Origin: Pseudomonas sp. DTU12.3
GTDB lineage: Bacteria > Pseudomonadota > Gammaproteobacteria > Pseudomonadales > Pseudomonadaceae
Direction of reading: 5' to 3'
Length of the DNA: 64,000 nt
Assembly (NCBI RefSeq): GCF_004124275.1
Contig: NZ_CP027218.1
Span: forward strand, 1,987,501 to 2,051,500
The first letter of the stretch is position 1; every line of letters starts with the position of its first letter. Position numbers and translations under genes: made by a program. Positions 44,227 through 53,765 of this stretch are shown here, one piece after another. A model generated the notes under the pieces. It was not told the origin of the DNA. It worked only from the letters and a program-made list of their open reading frames with translations, and did no database searches.

Positions 44227-45438
44227 ATGCCCCAAGCCGCCCAGATGTCTACTGCCTCCAGTCCCGAAGGGCAGCCGTCCTCCGTAGAACAGGCAAGCCG
44301 ACAGGGTCTTGAGCAGGCTTTCGAGCTGTTCAATCAAATGTCCAGCCAGTTGACTGATTCCTACAGCATGCTTGAAGCGCGGGTGACCGAACTCAAAGGC
44401 GAGTTGGCGGTGGTCAGCGCCCAACGCATGCAGGAGCTGGCGGAAAAAGAGCGCCTGGCCAACCGTCTGCAAAACCTCCTCGATCTGTTGCCCGGTGGCG
44501 TCATCGTCATCGACGGTCATGGCATGGTGCGCGAAGCCAATCCGGCCGCCATCGAGCTGCTCGGCTTACCGCTCGAAGGCCAGTTGTGGCGTCAGGTGAT
44601 TGCGCGCTGCTTTGCCCCGCGCGAAGACGACGGTCACGAAATTTCTCTGAAAAACGGTCGACGCCTGTCGATTGCCACGCGTTCGCTGGATGCCGAGCCG
44701 GGGCAGTTGGTGCTGCTCAACGACCTGACAGAAACCCGTCATCTGCAAGATCAACTGGCGCGCCATGAGCGTCTGTCGTCATTGGGGCGGATGGTCGCCT
44801 CGCTGGCTCATCAGATCCGCACGCCGCTGTCCGCCGCGCTGTTGTATGCCAGTCATTTGACTGAGCAGGAGCTGCCGGTCGCCACCCAGCAGCGTTTCGC
44901 CGGGCGCCTGAAAGAGCGTCTGCACGAGCTGGAGCATCAGGTGCGCGACATGCTGGTGTTCGCTCGCGGAGAATTGCCGCTGACCGATCGCTTGACGCCG
45001 AATGCGCTGATGCAGGCGCTGCAAGCCGCCGCGCTGACCCATGTGCAGGATCTGCCAATCCGCTGGCAGTGCGACAGTCATGCCGGCGAGCTGCTGTGCA
45101 ACCGCGACACCTTGGTCGGGGCGTTGTTGAATCTGCTCGAAAACGCGATTCAGGCCAGCGCCGCTGATGTGCGCCTGAAAGTGCATTGCTACACCCGCGA
45201 CAACACCTTGCGTATCAGTGTCAGTGACAACGGCAGCGGGATCGAGCCGACTGTGCTGGCGCGTCTCGGCGAGCCATTTTTTTCCACCAAAGTCACCGGC
45301 ACTGGCCTCGGCCTGACCGTGGTCAAGGCTGTGGCCCGGGCACATCAGGGAGAATTGCAGCTGCGTTCGCGGGTCGGGCGCGGCACGTGCGCGCAGGTCA
45401 GCCTGCCGCTGTTTTCCGTTGTACAGGGAGCTGAGTGA
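44227..45438 (+). CDS. fleS: Flagellar sensor histidine kinase FleS
   Basis: The 403-residue kinase lacks obvious membrane segments, so it is cytoplasmic. Domains: N-terminal coiled-coil part (about 20-85), PAS domain (about 88-180, DLLPGGVIVIDGHGMVREAN), HisKA with the phospho-His in LGRMVASLAHQIRTPLSAAL, and HATPase with DNGSGI and GTGLGLTVVKA (about 290-400). It phosphorylates FleR, which activates class III genes. The stop overlaps the fleR GTG. Confidence 0.96.
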   Translation: MPQAAQMSTASSPEGQPSSVEQASRQGLEQAFELFNQMSSQLTDSYSMLEARVTELKGELAVVSAQRMQELAEKERLANRLQNLLDLLPGGVIVIDGHGMVREANPAAIELLGLPLEGQLWRQVIARCFAPREDDGHEISLKNGRRLSIATRSLDAEPGQLVLLNDLTETRHLQDQLARHERLSSLGRMVASLAHQIRTPLSAALLYASHLTEQELPVATQQRFAGRLKERLHELEHQVRDMLVFARGELPLTDRLTPNALMQALQAAALTHVQDLPIRWQCDSHAGELLCNRDTLVGALLNLLENAIQASAADVRLKVHCYTRDNTLRISVSDNGSGIEPTVLARLGEPFFSTKVTGTGLGLTVVKAVARAHQGELQLRSRVGRGTCAQVSLPLFSVVQGAE

Positions 45439-46835
45439 ACGCCATGGGCATCAAGGTTTTGCTGGTCGAGGATGACCGTTCGTTGCGTGAGGCGCTGGCC
45501 GATACGCTGTTGCTGGCCGGCCATGATTATCAGGCGGTTGGCAGCGCAGAAGAAGCGTTGACGGCGGTCGCGGGCGAAGCGTTCAGCCTGGTGGTCAGTG
45601 ACGTCAACATGCCCGGCATGGATGGCCATCAATTGCTCGCCCTGCTGCGTGCCCGTCAGCCGCAGTTGCCGGTGTTGCTGATGACCGCTCACGGTGCCGT
45701 CGAGCGCGCGGTCGACGCGATGCGTCACGGCGCGGCGGATTACCTGGTGAAACCGTTCGAACCCAAGGCGCTGCTGGATCTGGTCGCGCGACATGCGCTG
45801 GGCAGCATCAGTGCCAGTGACGCCGAAGGGCCGATTGCGGTCGAGCCGGCCAGTGCGCAGCTGCTCGATCTCGCGGCACGCGTGGCGCGCAGCGATTCCA
45901 CGGTATTGATCTCGGGTGAGTCCGGCACCGGCAAGGAAGTGCTGGCGCGCTACATCCATCAGCAATCCCATCGCGCCAATCAACCGTTCATCGCGATCAA
46001 CTGCGCGGCGATTCCCGACAACATGCTCGAAGCGACGTTGTTTGGTCATGAGAAAGGTTCGTTCACCGGCGCCATCGCCGCCCAGGCCGGCAAGTTCGAA
46101 CAGGCCGACGGTGGCACCATTCTGCTCGATGAAATTTCCGAAATGCCCCTTGGCCTGCAAGCCAAGCTGCTGCGCGTGTTGCAGGAGCGCGAAGTCGAGC
46201 GCGTCGGTGCGCGCAAGCCGATCACCCTCGACATCCGTGTGGTCGCCACTACCAACCGCGATTTGGCTGGCGAAGTGGCGGCCGGGCGCTTCCGTGAAGA
46301 TCTTTTTTACCGTTTGTCGGTTTTCCCCTTGGCCTGGCGTCCACTTCGCGAGCGCACTGCCGATATCCTGCCGCTGGCCGAGCGGTTGCTGAACAAACAC
46401 GTCAATAAAATGAAGCATGCGGCGGCGAAACTTTCGCCTCAAGCGCAGGCGTGTCTGATCGCCTACCCGTGGCCAGGCAATGTCCGTGAGTTGGATAACG
46501 CGATTCAGCGCGCGTTGATCCTGCAGCAGGGTGGACTGATCCAGCCGCAGGATTTCTGTCTGGCCGGTCCGGTGACGTTCGCTCCTTTACCGGTGGCGAC
46601 AGCTGTACCGCCAGCGATCCGTGAAGTCGAAATTGACGCCGATTCTGCCGGTGCGCTGGGCGATGACCTGCGGCGCCGGGAGTTTCAGATGATCATCGAC
46701 ACCCTGCGCACCGAGCGCGGCCGCCGCAAAGAAGCGGCGGAAAAACTAGGCATCAGCCCACGCACCCTGCGCTACAAACTGGCGCAAATGCGCGATGCCG
46801 GGATGGATGTCGAAGGCTATCTGTTCGCCACTTGA
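45435..46835 (+). CDS. fleR: Flagellar response regulator FleR (sigma-54 activator)
   Basis: The 466-residue regulator has a REC domain (about 1-120; phospho-Asp in VVSDVNMPGMDG), an AAA+ domain (about 135-370; Walker A GESGTGKE, sigma-54 loop GSFTGA instead of the commoner GAFTGA) and a C-terminal Fis HTH (AAEKLGISPRTLRYKLAQMR). It switches on hook, rod and other class III promoters. GTG 45435 overlaps the fleS stop and is five bases from GGGAG; ATG 45444 is an alternative. Confidence 0.96.
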   Translation: MNAMGIKVLLVEDDRSLREALADTLLLAGHDYQAVGSAEEALTAVAGEAFSLVVSDVNMPGMDGHQLLALLRARQPQLPVLLMTAHGAVERAVDAMRHGAADYLVKPFEPKALLDLVARHALGSISASDAEGPIAVEPASAQLLDLAARVARSDSTVLISGESGTGKEVLARYIHQQSHRANQPFIAINCAAIPDNMLEATLFGHEKGSFTGAIAAQAGKFEQADGGTILLDEISEMPLGLQAKLLRVLQEREVERVGARKPITLDIRVVATTNRDLAGEVAAGRFREDLFYRLSVFPLAWRPLRERTADILPLAERLLNKHVNKMKHAAAKLSPQAQACLIAYPWPGNVRELDNAIQRALILQQGGLIQPQDFCLAGPVTFAPLPVATAVPPAIREVEIDADSAGALGDDLRRREFQMIIDTLRTERGRRKEAAEKLGISPRTLRYKLAQMRDAGMDVEGYLFAT

Positions 46836-46853
46836 ACTCACGCAAAACCCATT

Positions 46854-46941
46854 GTGGGAGGGGGGCTTGCTCCCGAAGAGGGCGTGTCAGTCGATATTTA
46901 TGCAGCTGACACGCCCTCTTCGGGAGCAAGCCGCCTCCCAC
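46854..46941. repeat. REP-type inverted repeat between fleR and fliE
   Basis: Arms of about 37 bp (46854-46890 and 46906-46941) are near-perfect reverse complements with a 15-base loop; they start GTGGGAGG and include CGAAGAGGGCGTGTCAG. This long hairpin probably terminates fleSR. It is of the same outer type as the REP at 1834 but with a different inner arm. Confidence 0.85.
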
Positions 46942-47011
46942 AGTGATTTTGCGGTGGCTTCGCTGTTCGCGCGGTGCCCCGATTGGCTTTTGTGGAAAAA
47001 GTCCGCCGAGC

Positions 47012-47027
47012 TGGCACCCTTGTTGCT
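47012..47027 (+). promoter_or_regulatory. Sigma-54 promoter of fliEFGHIJ
   Basis: TGGCACCCTTGTTGCT is a near-consensus -24/-12 element: GG at 47013-47014 and GC at 47025-47026, 62 bp before the fliE ATG. It is the strongest sigma-54 match in the window. Confidence 0.88.
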
Positions 47028-47088
47028 AACACCTGTGTACCCGCCGAGTGAGTGTCAAAAAATTGCGGGCCGCCCAAGAGAGTAGACC

Positions 47089-47418
47089 ATGAGCCAAGGT
47101 ATTGAATTTAATCGGTTGATGACAGACATGAAGGCCATGAAGCTGGATGCCATGTCTGCGCCGAAATCGACGACCGCTGTCCCTGAACTGGCGGGCAGCA
47201 GCTTTTCCGACATGCTCGGTCAGGCGATCAACAAAGTCAGCGATACCCAGACAGCGTCGACTCAATTGGCCAACGCCTTTGAAGTCGGCAAAAGCGGCGT
47301 CGATCTGACGGACGTGATGATCGCTTCGCAAAAAGCCAGCGTGTCGTTCCAGGCTCTGACCCAGGTGCGCAACAAACTGGTTCAGGCTTATCAAGACATC
47401 ATGCAGATGCCGGTTTAA
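47089..47418 (+). CDS. fliE: Flagellar hook-basal body complex protein FliE
   Basis: The 109-residue helical adaptor joins the MS ring and proximal rod. The conserved C-terminal part (about 50-109: [20 protein letters not shown] then [13 protein letters not shown]) is typical. Length is usual. It opens the fliEFGHIJ operon behind the sigma-54 promoter at 47012. Confidence 0.97.
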   Translation: MSQGIEFNRLMTDMKAMKLDAMSAPKSTTAVPELAGSSFSDMLGQAINKVSDTQTASTQLANAFEVGKSGVDLTDVMIASQKASVSFQALTQVRNKLVQAYQDIMQMPV

Positions 47419-47433
47419 GGACGAGATTGAGTC

Positions 47434-49224
47434 ATGGCAGAAGCAGTCGCCGATAACGTTCCGGCCAACGCCACCCCGATAGACGGCAAACCGCCGTTGT
47501 TCGGCCTGTCCTTCCTGGAAAACCTCTCCGAGATGACCGTGCTGCGTCAGGTGGGCCTGTTGGTCGGCCTGGCTGCGAGCGTGGCGATTGGCTTTGCCGT
47601 GGTGCTGTGGTCACAGCAGCCGGATTACCGTCCGTTGTACGGCAGCCTTGCCGGCATGGACGCCAAACAGGTCATGGACACCCTGGCCGCCGCCGACATC
47701 CCTTACACCGTTGAACCGAATTCCGGCGCCTTGCTGGTCAAAGCCGATGACCTGTCCCGTGCGCGGATGAAACTCGCTGCCGCTGGTGTCACTCCCAGCG
47801 ACGGCAACATCGGTTTCGAAATCCTCGACAAGGACCAGGGCCTGGGCACCAGTCAGTTCATGGAAGCGACCCGCTATCGTCGCGGTCTCGAAGGTGAACT
47901 GGCGCGGACCATTTCCAGCCTGAACAACGTCAAGGGTGCGCGCGTGCACCTGGCCATTCCGAAGAGCTCGGTGTTCGTTCGTGATGAGCGCAAGCCAAGT
48001 GCGTCGGTGCTGGTCGAACTGTACAGCGGTCGTTCGCTGGAGCCGGGTCAGGTGATTGCGATCATCAATCTGGTGGCGACTTCCGTTCCCGAGCTGAGCA
48101 AATCGCAGATCACCGTCGTCGACCAGAAGGGCACCTTGCTCTCTGATCAGGCGGAAAACTCCGAAATGACCATGGCCGGCAAGCAGTTCGATTACAGCCG
48201 TCGCATGGAAAGCATGCTCACCCAGCGCGTACACAACATCCTGCAACCGGTATTGGGCAACGATCGCTACAAGGCTGAGGTCTCGGCCGATATCGATTTC
48301 AATGCCGTCGAATCGACTGCCGAGCAGTTCAACCCGGATCAACCGGCGTTGCGCAGCGAGCAGTCGGTCAACGAACAACGCACCGCCAGCAATGGCCCGC
48401 AAGGTGTGCCGGGTGCCCTGAGCAACCAGCCACCAGCGCCGGCCTCGGCGCCGCAAACCACCGGTGCCAACGCCGCAGCGCCGGCCGCCATGGTGCAGCC
48501 AGGCCAGCCATTGGTTGATGCCAACGGTCAGCAGATCATGGACCCGGCCACCGGCCAGCCAATGCTCGCGCCGTACCCGGCAGACAAGCGTCAGCAATCG
48601 ACCAAGAACTTCGAGCTCGACCGTTCGATCAGCCACACCAAACAGCAGCAGGGTCGCCTGAATCGTCTGTCGGTGTCGGTGGTTGTCGACGATCAGGTCA
48701 AGGTCAACGCTGCCAACGGTGAAACCACCCGCGCGCCGTGGAGCGCCGACGAATTGGCGCGCTTCACCCGTCTGGTGCAGGACGCCGTCGGTTTCGACGC
48801 CAGCCGTGGCGACAGCGTCAGCGTGATCAACATGCCGTTCTCCGCCGAGCGCGGTGAAGTGATTGCCGATATTCCGTTCTACTCCCAGCCATGGTTCTGG
48901 GACATCGTCAAACAGGTGCTGGGTGTGTTGTTCATCCTGGTGCTGGTGTTTGGTGTGCTGCGCCCGGTGCTCAACAACATTACCGGTGGCGGCAAAGGCA
49001 AGGAGCTGGCCGGTCTTGGCAGCGACGTGGAACTCGGCGGGATGGGCGGCCTGGATGGCGAACTTTCCAACGACCGCGTGAGCCTCGGTGGTCCGCAGAG
49101 CATTCTGTTGCCAAGCCCAAGCGAGGGTTATGACGCGCAACTGAATGCAATCAAGAGTCTGGTGGCCGAGGATCCGGGTCGCGTGGCTCAGGTCGTGAAA
49201 GAGTGGATTAACGCAGATGAGTGA
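47434..49224 (+). CDS. fliF: Flagellar MS-ring protein FliF
   Basis: The 596-residue membrane protein forms the MS ring. It has an N-terminal membrane segment (about 35-55, GLLVGLAASVAIGFAVVLW), the YscJ-type ring-building region (about 55-225), a Pro/Ala/Gln-rich spacer near 300-370, and a C-terminal membrane segment (about 490-510, VLGVLFILVLVFGVLRPV). The C-terminal tail binds FliG. It overlaps fliG by 8 bp. Confidence 0.97.
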   Translation: MAEAVADNVPANATPIDGKPPLFGLSFLENLSEMTVLRQVGLLVGLAASVAIGFAVVLWSQQPDYRPLYGSLAGMDAKQVMDTLAAADIPYTVEPNSGALLVKADDLSRARMKLAAAGVTPSDGNIGFEILDKDQGLGTSQFMEATRYRRGLEGELARTISSLNNVKGARVHLAIPKSSVFVRDERKPSASVLVELYSGRSLEPGQVIAIINLVATSVPELSKSQITVVDQKGTLLSDQAENSEMTMAGKQFDYSRRMESMLTQRVHNILQPVLGNDRYKAEVSADIDFNAVESTAEQFNPDQPALRSEQSVNEQRTASNGPQGVPGALSNQPPAPASAPQTTGANAAAPAAMVQPGQPLVDANGQQIMDPATGQPMLAPYPADKRQQSTKNFELDRSISHTKQQQGRLNRLSVSVVVDDQVKVNAANGETTRAPWSADELARFTRLVQDAVGFDASRGDSVSVINMPFSAERGEVIADIPFYSQPWFWDIVKQVLGVLFILVLVFGVLRPVLNNITGGGKGKELAGLGSDVELGGMGGLDGELSNDRVSLGGPQSILLPSPSEGYDAQLNAIKSLVAEDPGRVAQVVKEWINADE

Positions 49225-50236
49225 TAACCGAGCCGCAACCGTCAAACTGAACAAGGTCGACAAAGCCGCGATTCTGCTGCTGTCCCTGGGTTCGACCGAT
49301 GCCGCGCAAGTGCTGCGCCACATGGGCCCGAAAGAGGTTCAGCGCGTCGGCGTAGCCATGGCGCAGATGGGCAACGTCCATCGCGAACAGGTCGAGCAGG
49401 TCATGAGCGAGTTCGTCGACATCGTCGGCGACCAGACCAGCCTTGGCGTCGGTTCCGACGACTACGTGCGCAAAATGCTCACCCAGGCACTGGGTGAAGA
49501 CAAGGCCAACGGCCTGATCGACCGCATCCTGCTCGGTGGCAACACCAGTGGCCTCGACAGCCTGAAATGGATGGAGCCGCGCGCGGTTGCCGACGTGATC
49601 CGCTACGAACACCCGCAGATCCAGGCGATCGTGGTCGCGTATCTCGATCCGGATCAGGCCGGTGAAGTGCTCGGCAACTTCGACCACAAGGTGCGTCTGG
49701 ACATCATCCTGCGCGTCTCGTCGTTGAACACCGTGCAGCCTGCGGCACTGAAAGAGCTCAACCAGATTCTCGAGAAGCAGTTCTCCGGCAACTCGAACGC
49801 CTCGCGCACCACCCTGGGTGGCATCAAGCGTGCGGCAGACATCATGAACTTCCTCGACAGCTCGATCGAAGGCCAGCTCATGGACTCGATCCGCGAAGTC
49901 GACGAAGACCTGTCCGGTCAGATCGAAGACCTCATGTTCGTGTTCAACAACCTCGCCGATGTCGACGACCGTGGTATTCAGGCGTTGCTGCGCGAAGTCT
50001 CCTCCGACGTGCTGGTGCTGGCGCTCAAGGGTTCGGACGAAGGCGTCAAAGAGAAGATCTTCAAGAACATGTCCAAACGTGCGGCCGAACTGTTGCGCGA
50101 CGACCTCGAGGCCAAAGGCCCGGTGCGCGTCAGCGACGTCGAAACCGCGCAGAAAGAAATCCTCACCATTGCCCGTCGTATGGCCGAAGCCGGCGAGATC
50201 GTACTCGGTGGCAAAGGTGGCGAGGAAATGATCTAA
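49217..50236 (+). CDS. fliG: Flagellar motor switch protein FliG
   Basis: The 339-residue rotor protein has N-terminal, middle and C-terminal armadillo-like domains. Family signatures include the KAAILLLSLGSTDAAQVLRH start, the middle EHPQIQAIVVAYLDPDQAGE motif with the EHPQ loop, and the C-terminal charged torque helix (LMFVFNNLADVDDRGIQALL). Length is standard. It overlaps fliF by 8 bp and lies 4 bp before fliH. Confidence 0.97.
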   Translation: MSDNRAATVKLNKVDKAAILLLSLGSTDAAQVLRHMGPKEVQRVGVAMAQMGNVHREQVEQVMSEFVDIVGDQTSLGVGSDDYVRKMLTQALGEDKANGLIDRILLGGNTSGLDSLKWMEPRAVADVIRYEHPQIQAIVVAYLDPDQAGEVLGNFDHKVRLDIILRVSSLNTVQPAALKELNQILEKQFSGNSNASRTTLGGIKRAADIMNFLDSSIEGQLMDSIREVDEDLSGQIEDLMFVFNNLADVDDRGIQALLREVSSDVLVLALKGSDEGVKEKIFKNMSKRAAELLRDDLEAKGPVRVSDVETAQKEILTIARRMAEAGEIVLGGKGGEEMI

Positions 50237-50240
50237 GCCC

Positions 50241-51047
50241 ATGGACAAGCACGACGACGATGTGACGGATCTGATCCGTGCCCGCGATGTTCGCGGATTC
50301 GAATCCTGGGCCATGCCCAGCTTCGATCCGCCGAAGCCGGAACCCGAGCCTGAACCCGAGCCCGAACCGCCGGAAATGGAAGAAGTGCCGCTGGAAGAAG
50401 TCCAGCCACTGACCCTCGAAGAGCTCGAAAGCATCCGTCAGGAGGCTTACAACGAAGGCTTTGCTATTGGCGAAAAGGAAGGCTTCCACAGCGCCACGCT
50501 GAAAGTCCGGCAGGAAGCTGAAGTGGCGCTGGCGGCAAAAATTGCCAGCCTCGAGCAACTGATGTCGAACCTGTTCGAACCCATCGCCGAGCAAGACACG
50601 CAAATCGAAAAGTCGCTGGTCGACCTCGTGCAACACATCGCCAAACAGGTGATCAAGCGCGAACTGGCCATCGATTCGAGCCAGATCGAACACGTCATGC
50701 GCGACGCCCTCAAGCTGTTGCCGCTGGGCGTCGACAACGTGCGTCTGTACGTCAACCCGCAAGACTTCGAGCAAGCCAAGGCGCTGCGCGAACGTCATGA
50801 GGAAAGCTGGCGCATCGTCGAAGATGAATCGCTGCTGCCGGGTGGCTGCCGGGTTGAAACCGAGCACAGTCGCATCGACGCGAGCATTGAAACGCGCGTG
50901 GTTCAGGTCATGGCGAAGCTCTTCGATCAGTTGCACGAACAGGCCTTGCATCCGGCTGAAGCGGATCTGAGCCTGGACATTCCCGAAGACGTAAAACCGG
51001 CGGCCACGCCTGAAGAGCCGCTCGCGGACACTCCCGATGCGCCTTGA
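50241..51047 (+). CDS. fliH: Flagellar export apparatus regulator FliH
   Basis: The 268-residue protein is the stator-like regulator of the FliI ATPase. It has an N-terminal segment rich in Pro and Glu (EPEPEPEPE run, about 30-50), a long coiled-coil region with GxxxG-like spacing ([20 protein letters not shown], about 75-100) and a conserved C-terminal domain (about 130-245). It overlaps fliI by 11 bp, giving stoichiometric coupling. Confidence 0.94.
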   Translation: MDKHDDDVTDLIRARDVRGFESWAMPSFDPPKPEPEPEPEPEPPEMEEVPLEEVQPLTLEELESIRQEAYNEGFAIGEKEGFHSATLKVRQEAEVALAAKIASLEQLMSNLFEPIAEQDTQIEKSLVDLVQHIAKQVIKRELAIDSSQIEHVMRDALKLLPLGVDNVRLYVNPQDFEQAKALRERHEESWRIVEDESLLPGGCRVETEHSRIDASIETRVVQVMAKLFDQLHEQALHPAEADLSLDIPEDVKPAATPEEPLADTPDAP

Positions 51048-52395
51048 ACGCACCAGTTTCGCCAAGCGCCTGAGCAGTTATGCCGAGGCCGTTGAAATTG
51101 CCGGCGCGCCGATTCTTGAAGGTCGCCTGCTGCGCATGGTCGGCCTCACCCTCGAAGCCGAAGGCCTGCGCGCCGCGATGGGCACGCGTTGCCTGGTGAT
51201 CAATGACGACAGCTATCACCCGTCTCAGGTGGAAGCGGAAGTCATGGGTTTCTCTGGCAGCAAAGTCTTTCTGATGCCGGTCGGCAGCGTTGCCGGCATT
51301 GCCCCCGGTGCCCGTGTGGTGCCGCTTGCCGATACTGGTCGTTTGCCGATGGGCATGAGCATGCTCGGCCGTGTGCTCGACGGCGCCGGTCGTGCGCTGG
51401 ACGGCAAGGGCGGCATGAAAGCCGAAGACTGGGTGCCGATGGACGGCCCGACAATCAACCCGCTCAACCGTGACCCGATCAGCGTGCCGCTGGACGTCGG
51501 CATCCGTTGCATCAACGGTTTGTTGACGGTTGGTCGCGGCCAGCGTCTCGGTCTGTTTGCCGGTACCGGTGTCGGTAAATCTGTGCTGTTGGGCATGATG
51601 ACCCGCTTCACCGAGGCCGACATCATCGTCGTCGGCCTGATCGGTGAGCGCGGTCGGGAAGTTAAAGAGTTCATCGAGCACAGCCTCGGTGAAGAAGGTC
51701 TCAAGCGCTCCGTCGTGGTCGCTTCGCCGGCGGACGATGCGCCACTGATGCGTCTGCGCGCGGCGATGTATTGCACGCGCATTGCCGAGTATTTCCGCGA
51801 CAAGGGCAAAAACGTCCTGTTGCTGATGGATTCGCTGACCCGTTTCGCCCAGGCCCAGCGGGAAATCGCCTTGGCCATTGGCGAGCCGCCGGCGACCAAG
51901 GGTTATCCGCCATCGGTGTTCGCCAAGTTGCCGAAACTGGTCGAGCGCGCCGGTAATGCGGAGAAGGGTGGTGGTTCGATCACCGCGTTCTACACCGTGC
52001 TGTCGGAAGGCGATGACCAGCAGGATCCGATTGCCGACTCGGCGCGGGGCGTACTCGATGGCCACATCGTGCTGTCGCGGCGTCTGGCCGAGGAAGGGCA
52101 CTATCCGGCCATCGACATCGAAGCGTCGATCAGCCGGGTGATGCCTGCGGTGGTTTCGCCGGAACACATGCAGCGCGCGCAGTATTTCAAGCAGCTGTGG
52201 TCGCGCTACCAGCAGAGTCGTGATCTGATCAGCGTTGGCGCCTACGTGGCCGGCGGTGACCGTGAAACCGACATGGCGATTTCCCTGCAACCGCAGTTGG
52301 TCAGGTACCAGCGGCAGGGGCTGAACGACAAAATCAACATGGGCGAAAGCCAGGCTTATCTGGAAACCCTGTTCGCGCCTGCGGCGGGCGGCTAA
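51037..52395 (+). CDS. fliI: Flagellum-specific ATP synthase FliI
   Basis: The 452-residue F1-beta-like ATPase energises flagellar protein export. The Walker A motif is [19 protein letters not shown], the Walker B part [20 protein letters not shown], and the [20 protein letters not shown] region is characteristic of type III ATPases. It lies 6 bp before fliJ and overlaps fliH. Confidence 0.97.
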   Translation: MRLERTSFAKRLSSYAEAVEIAGAPILEGRLLRMVGLTLEAEGLRAAMGTRCLVINDDSYHPSQVEAEVMGFSGSKVFLMPVGSVAGIAPGARVVPLADTGRLPMGMSMLGRVLDGAGRALDGKGGMKAEDWVPMDGPTINPLNRDPISVPLDVGIRCINGLLTVGRGQRLGLFAGTGVGKSVLLGMMTRFTEADIIVVGLIGERGREVKEFIEHSLGEEGLKRSVVVASPADDAPLMRLRAAMYCTRIAEYFRDKGKNVLLLMDSLTRFAQAQREIALAIGEPPATKGYPPSVFAKLPKLVERAGNAEKGGGSITAFYTVLSEGDDQQDPIADSARGVLDGHIVLSRRLAEEGHYPAIDIEASISRVMPAVVSPEHMQRAQYFKQLWSRYQQSRDLISVGAYVAGGDRETDMAISLQPQLVRYQRQGLNDKINMGESQAYLETLFAPAAGG

Positions 52396-52401
52396 CCGCG
52401 C

Positions 52402-52854
52402 ATGGCCGCCGTCAGTCGAGCCGCGCGTCTGGCGCCGGTGGTGGACATGGCTGAAAAAGCCGAGAAAACCGCCGTGCAACGCCTGGGTTACTTTCAAGGC
52501 CAGGTGAAGGTCGCTGAAAGCAAACTCGCCGACCTCAATGCCTTTCGTCTGGATTATTCCGAACAGTGGATCGTGCGCGGCGCCACTGGCGTGAGCGGGC
52601 AGTGGTTGCTGGGGTTTCAGGGCTTTCTGGCCCAGCTCGACACCGCTGTCGATCAGCAACGGCAGAGCCTGAACTGGCATCAGAAGAATCTGGATAACGC
52701 GCGTGAGGCCTGGCAACAGGCATTTGCCAAAGTCGAAGGCCTGCGCAAACTGGTGCAGCGCTACCGCGAAGAGGCGCAACGCCTCGAAGACAAGCGCGAG
52801 CAGAAGTTGCTGGACGAGTTGTCGCAGCGGTTGCCGCGGCAGGATCCGTACTGA
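52402..52854 (+). CDS. fliJ: Flagellar export protein FliJ
   Basis: The 150-residue coiled-coil protein is the central stalk of the export ATPase and shuttles chaperones. The sequence is almost wholly helical with heptads (AREAWQQAFAKVEGLRKLVQ; YREEAQRLEDKREQKLLDEL). Length matches FliJ. It is the last gene of the fliE operon; the next gene lies on the opposite strand, ending 38 bp downstream. Confidence 0.94.
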   Translation: MAAVSRAARLAPVVDMAEKAEKTAVQRLGYFQGQVKVAESKLADLNAFRLDYSEQWIVRGATGVSGQWLLGFQGFLAQLDTAVDQQRQSLNWHQKNLDNAREAWQQAFAKVEGLRKLVQRYREEAQRLEDKREQKLLDELSQRLPRQDPY

Positions 52855-52891
52855 CCCGCCGCAGCAATACGGCTAGAAACGATGCCCTGAG

Positions 52892-53245
52892 TTAACTGGC
52901 TAACACTTTGAAGGTGAACGACCGGGATTCGCCCAAGGGGGCCGAGTTGCGGTGTACGACGAAGTACGCATTCACGGATTTGCCCACAAGTTCCCAATCT
53001 TGAGCAGTGTTGATATTCGTGCCGACTTCTCCCTTAGTCTCTCCGCCGGGAGCGACTGTGGAGACCTTTTCGTAACGCACCCCTCCATCGGCCTCCAAGA
53101 AGAAGGTGACTTTGTCCTGTTGCAATGCAGGATAGCGCGCCATTACGTGGGCTTTACCGCTTTCATATTCTGCGCAGCTGATGATGGTTGGCAGGTTCGT
53201 GTCTTTCAGGAAAGGTGCGTCGTATTCAGTTTTTAGCGAGTTCAT
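52892..53245 (-). CDS. Hypothetical protein, orphan minus-strand gene inside fli locus
   Basis: The 117-residue protein runs against the whole fli cluster, between fliJ and hsbA. AAAGGA nine bases before the ATG is a good ribosome site. There is no signal peptide. The composition and alternation suggest beta strands (AHVMARYPALQQDKVTFFLE, NAYFVVHRNSAPLGESRSF), perhaps a small Ig-like or beta-sandwich fold. No known domain was recognised. A perfect 24-bp palindrome lies 71 bp upstream. It may be an insertion relative to other pseudomonads, which is untested. Confidence 0.72.
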   Translation of the reverse strand: MNSLKTEYDAPFLKDTNLPTIISCAEYESGKAHVMARYPALQQDKVTFFLEADGGVRYEKVSTVAPGGETKGEVGTNINTAQDWELVGKSVNAYFVVHRNSAPLGESRSFTFKVLAS

Positions 53246-53316
53246 GATTCAAGTCCTTTGAACAGGGAGCAGCGCCTTTGCTGCCGCTTGATTAGAGTTC
53301 GTAGGTGTCCGGCTGC

Positions 53317-53340
53317 GCGACTGTCAGATCTGACAGTCGC
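53317..53340. promoter_or_regulatory. 24-bp perfect palindrome between divergent genes (candidate operator)
   Basis: GCGACTGTCAGA and TCTGACAGTCGC are exact reverse complements with no loop. No T-run follows on either strand, so an operator for a dimeric regulator is more likely than a terminator. It lies upstream of both the minus-strand gene at 52892 and hsbA. Confidence 0.5.
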
Positions 53341-53454
53341 GACGAACGGTCTTACTTTGCCTCTTGGCCTTTTTGTTACAGCATTCGGGGTTGCTGGTCT
53401 CTCTACCAAGTGCTAAACCTTGTACACGTTCGTCAATGACAAGGAAGCCAGTCA

Positions 53455-53760
53455 ATGTCAGTCGTTGCAGAAGTCTCCCCGGATGGAAAAAAGCTCAAGA
53501 TCTCGGTCAAGGGTCGATTCGACTTCGGCAAGCATCAGGAATTTCGCAATTCCTATGAGCGAATCGAGCCGGAGCCCAATTCCTATGAGCTGGATCTGAA
53601 AGAGACCACTTATCTGGACAGCTCCGCCCTCGGGATGCTGTTGCTCTTGCGTGATCATGCCGGTGGCGACGATTCCGATATCCGTGTCGTGAACCCCAAC
53701 TCCGACGTGCGCAAGATCCTCGCCATCTCCAACTTCGACAAGCTCTTCGACATCACTTGA
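53455..53760 (+). CDS. hsbA: Anti-sigma factor antagonist HsbA (STAS domain)
   Basis: The 101-residue single STAS-domain protein has the phospho-acceptor serine motif YLDSSALGMLLLLRDHA (Ser56/Ser57). In P. aeruginosa HsbA is phosphorylated and dephosphorylated by HsbR and, depending on state, binds the anti-sigma factor FlgM or the diguanylate cyclase HsbD, linking motility and biofilm formation. The stop overlaps the TTG codon at which hsbR may begin. Confidence 0.93.
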   Translation: MSVVAEVSPDGKKLKISVKGRFDFGKHQEFRNSYERIEPEPNSYELDLKETTYLDSSALGMLLLLRDHAGGDDSDIRVVNPNSDVRKILAISNFDKLFDIT

Positions 53761-53765
53761 CGGCC

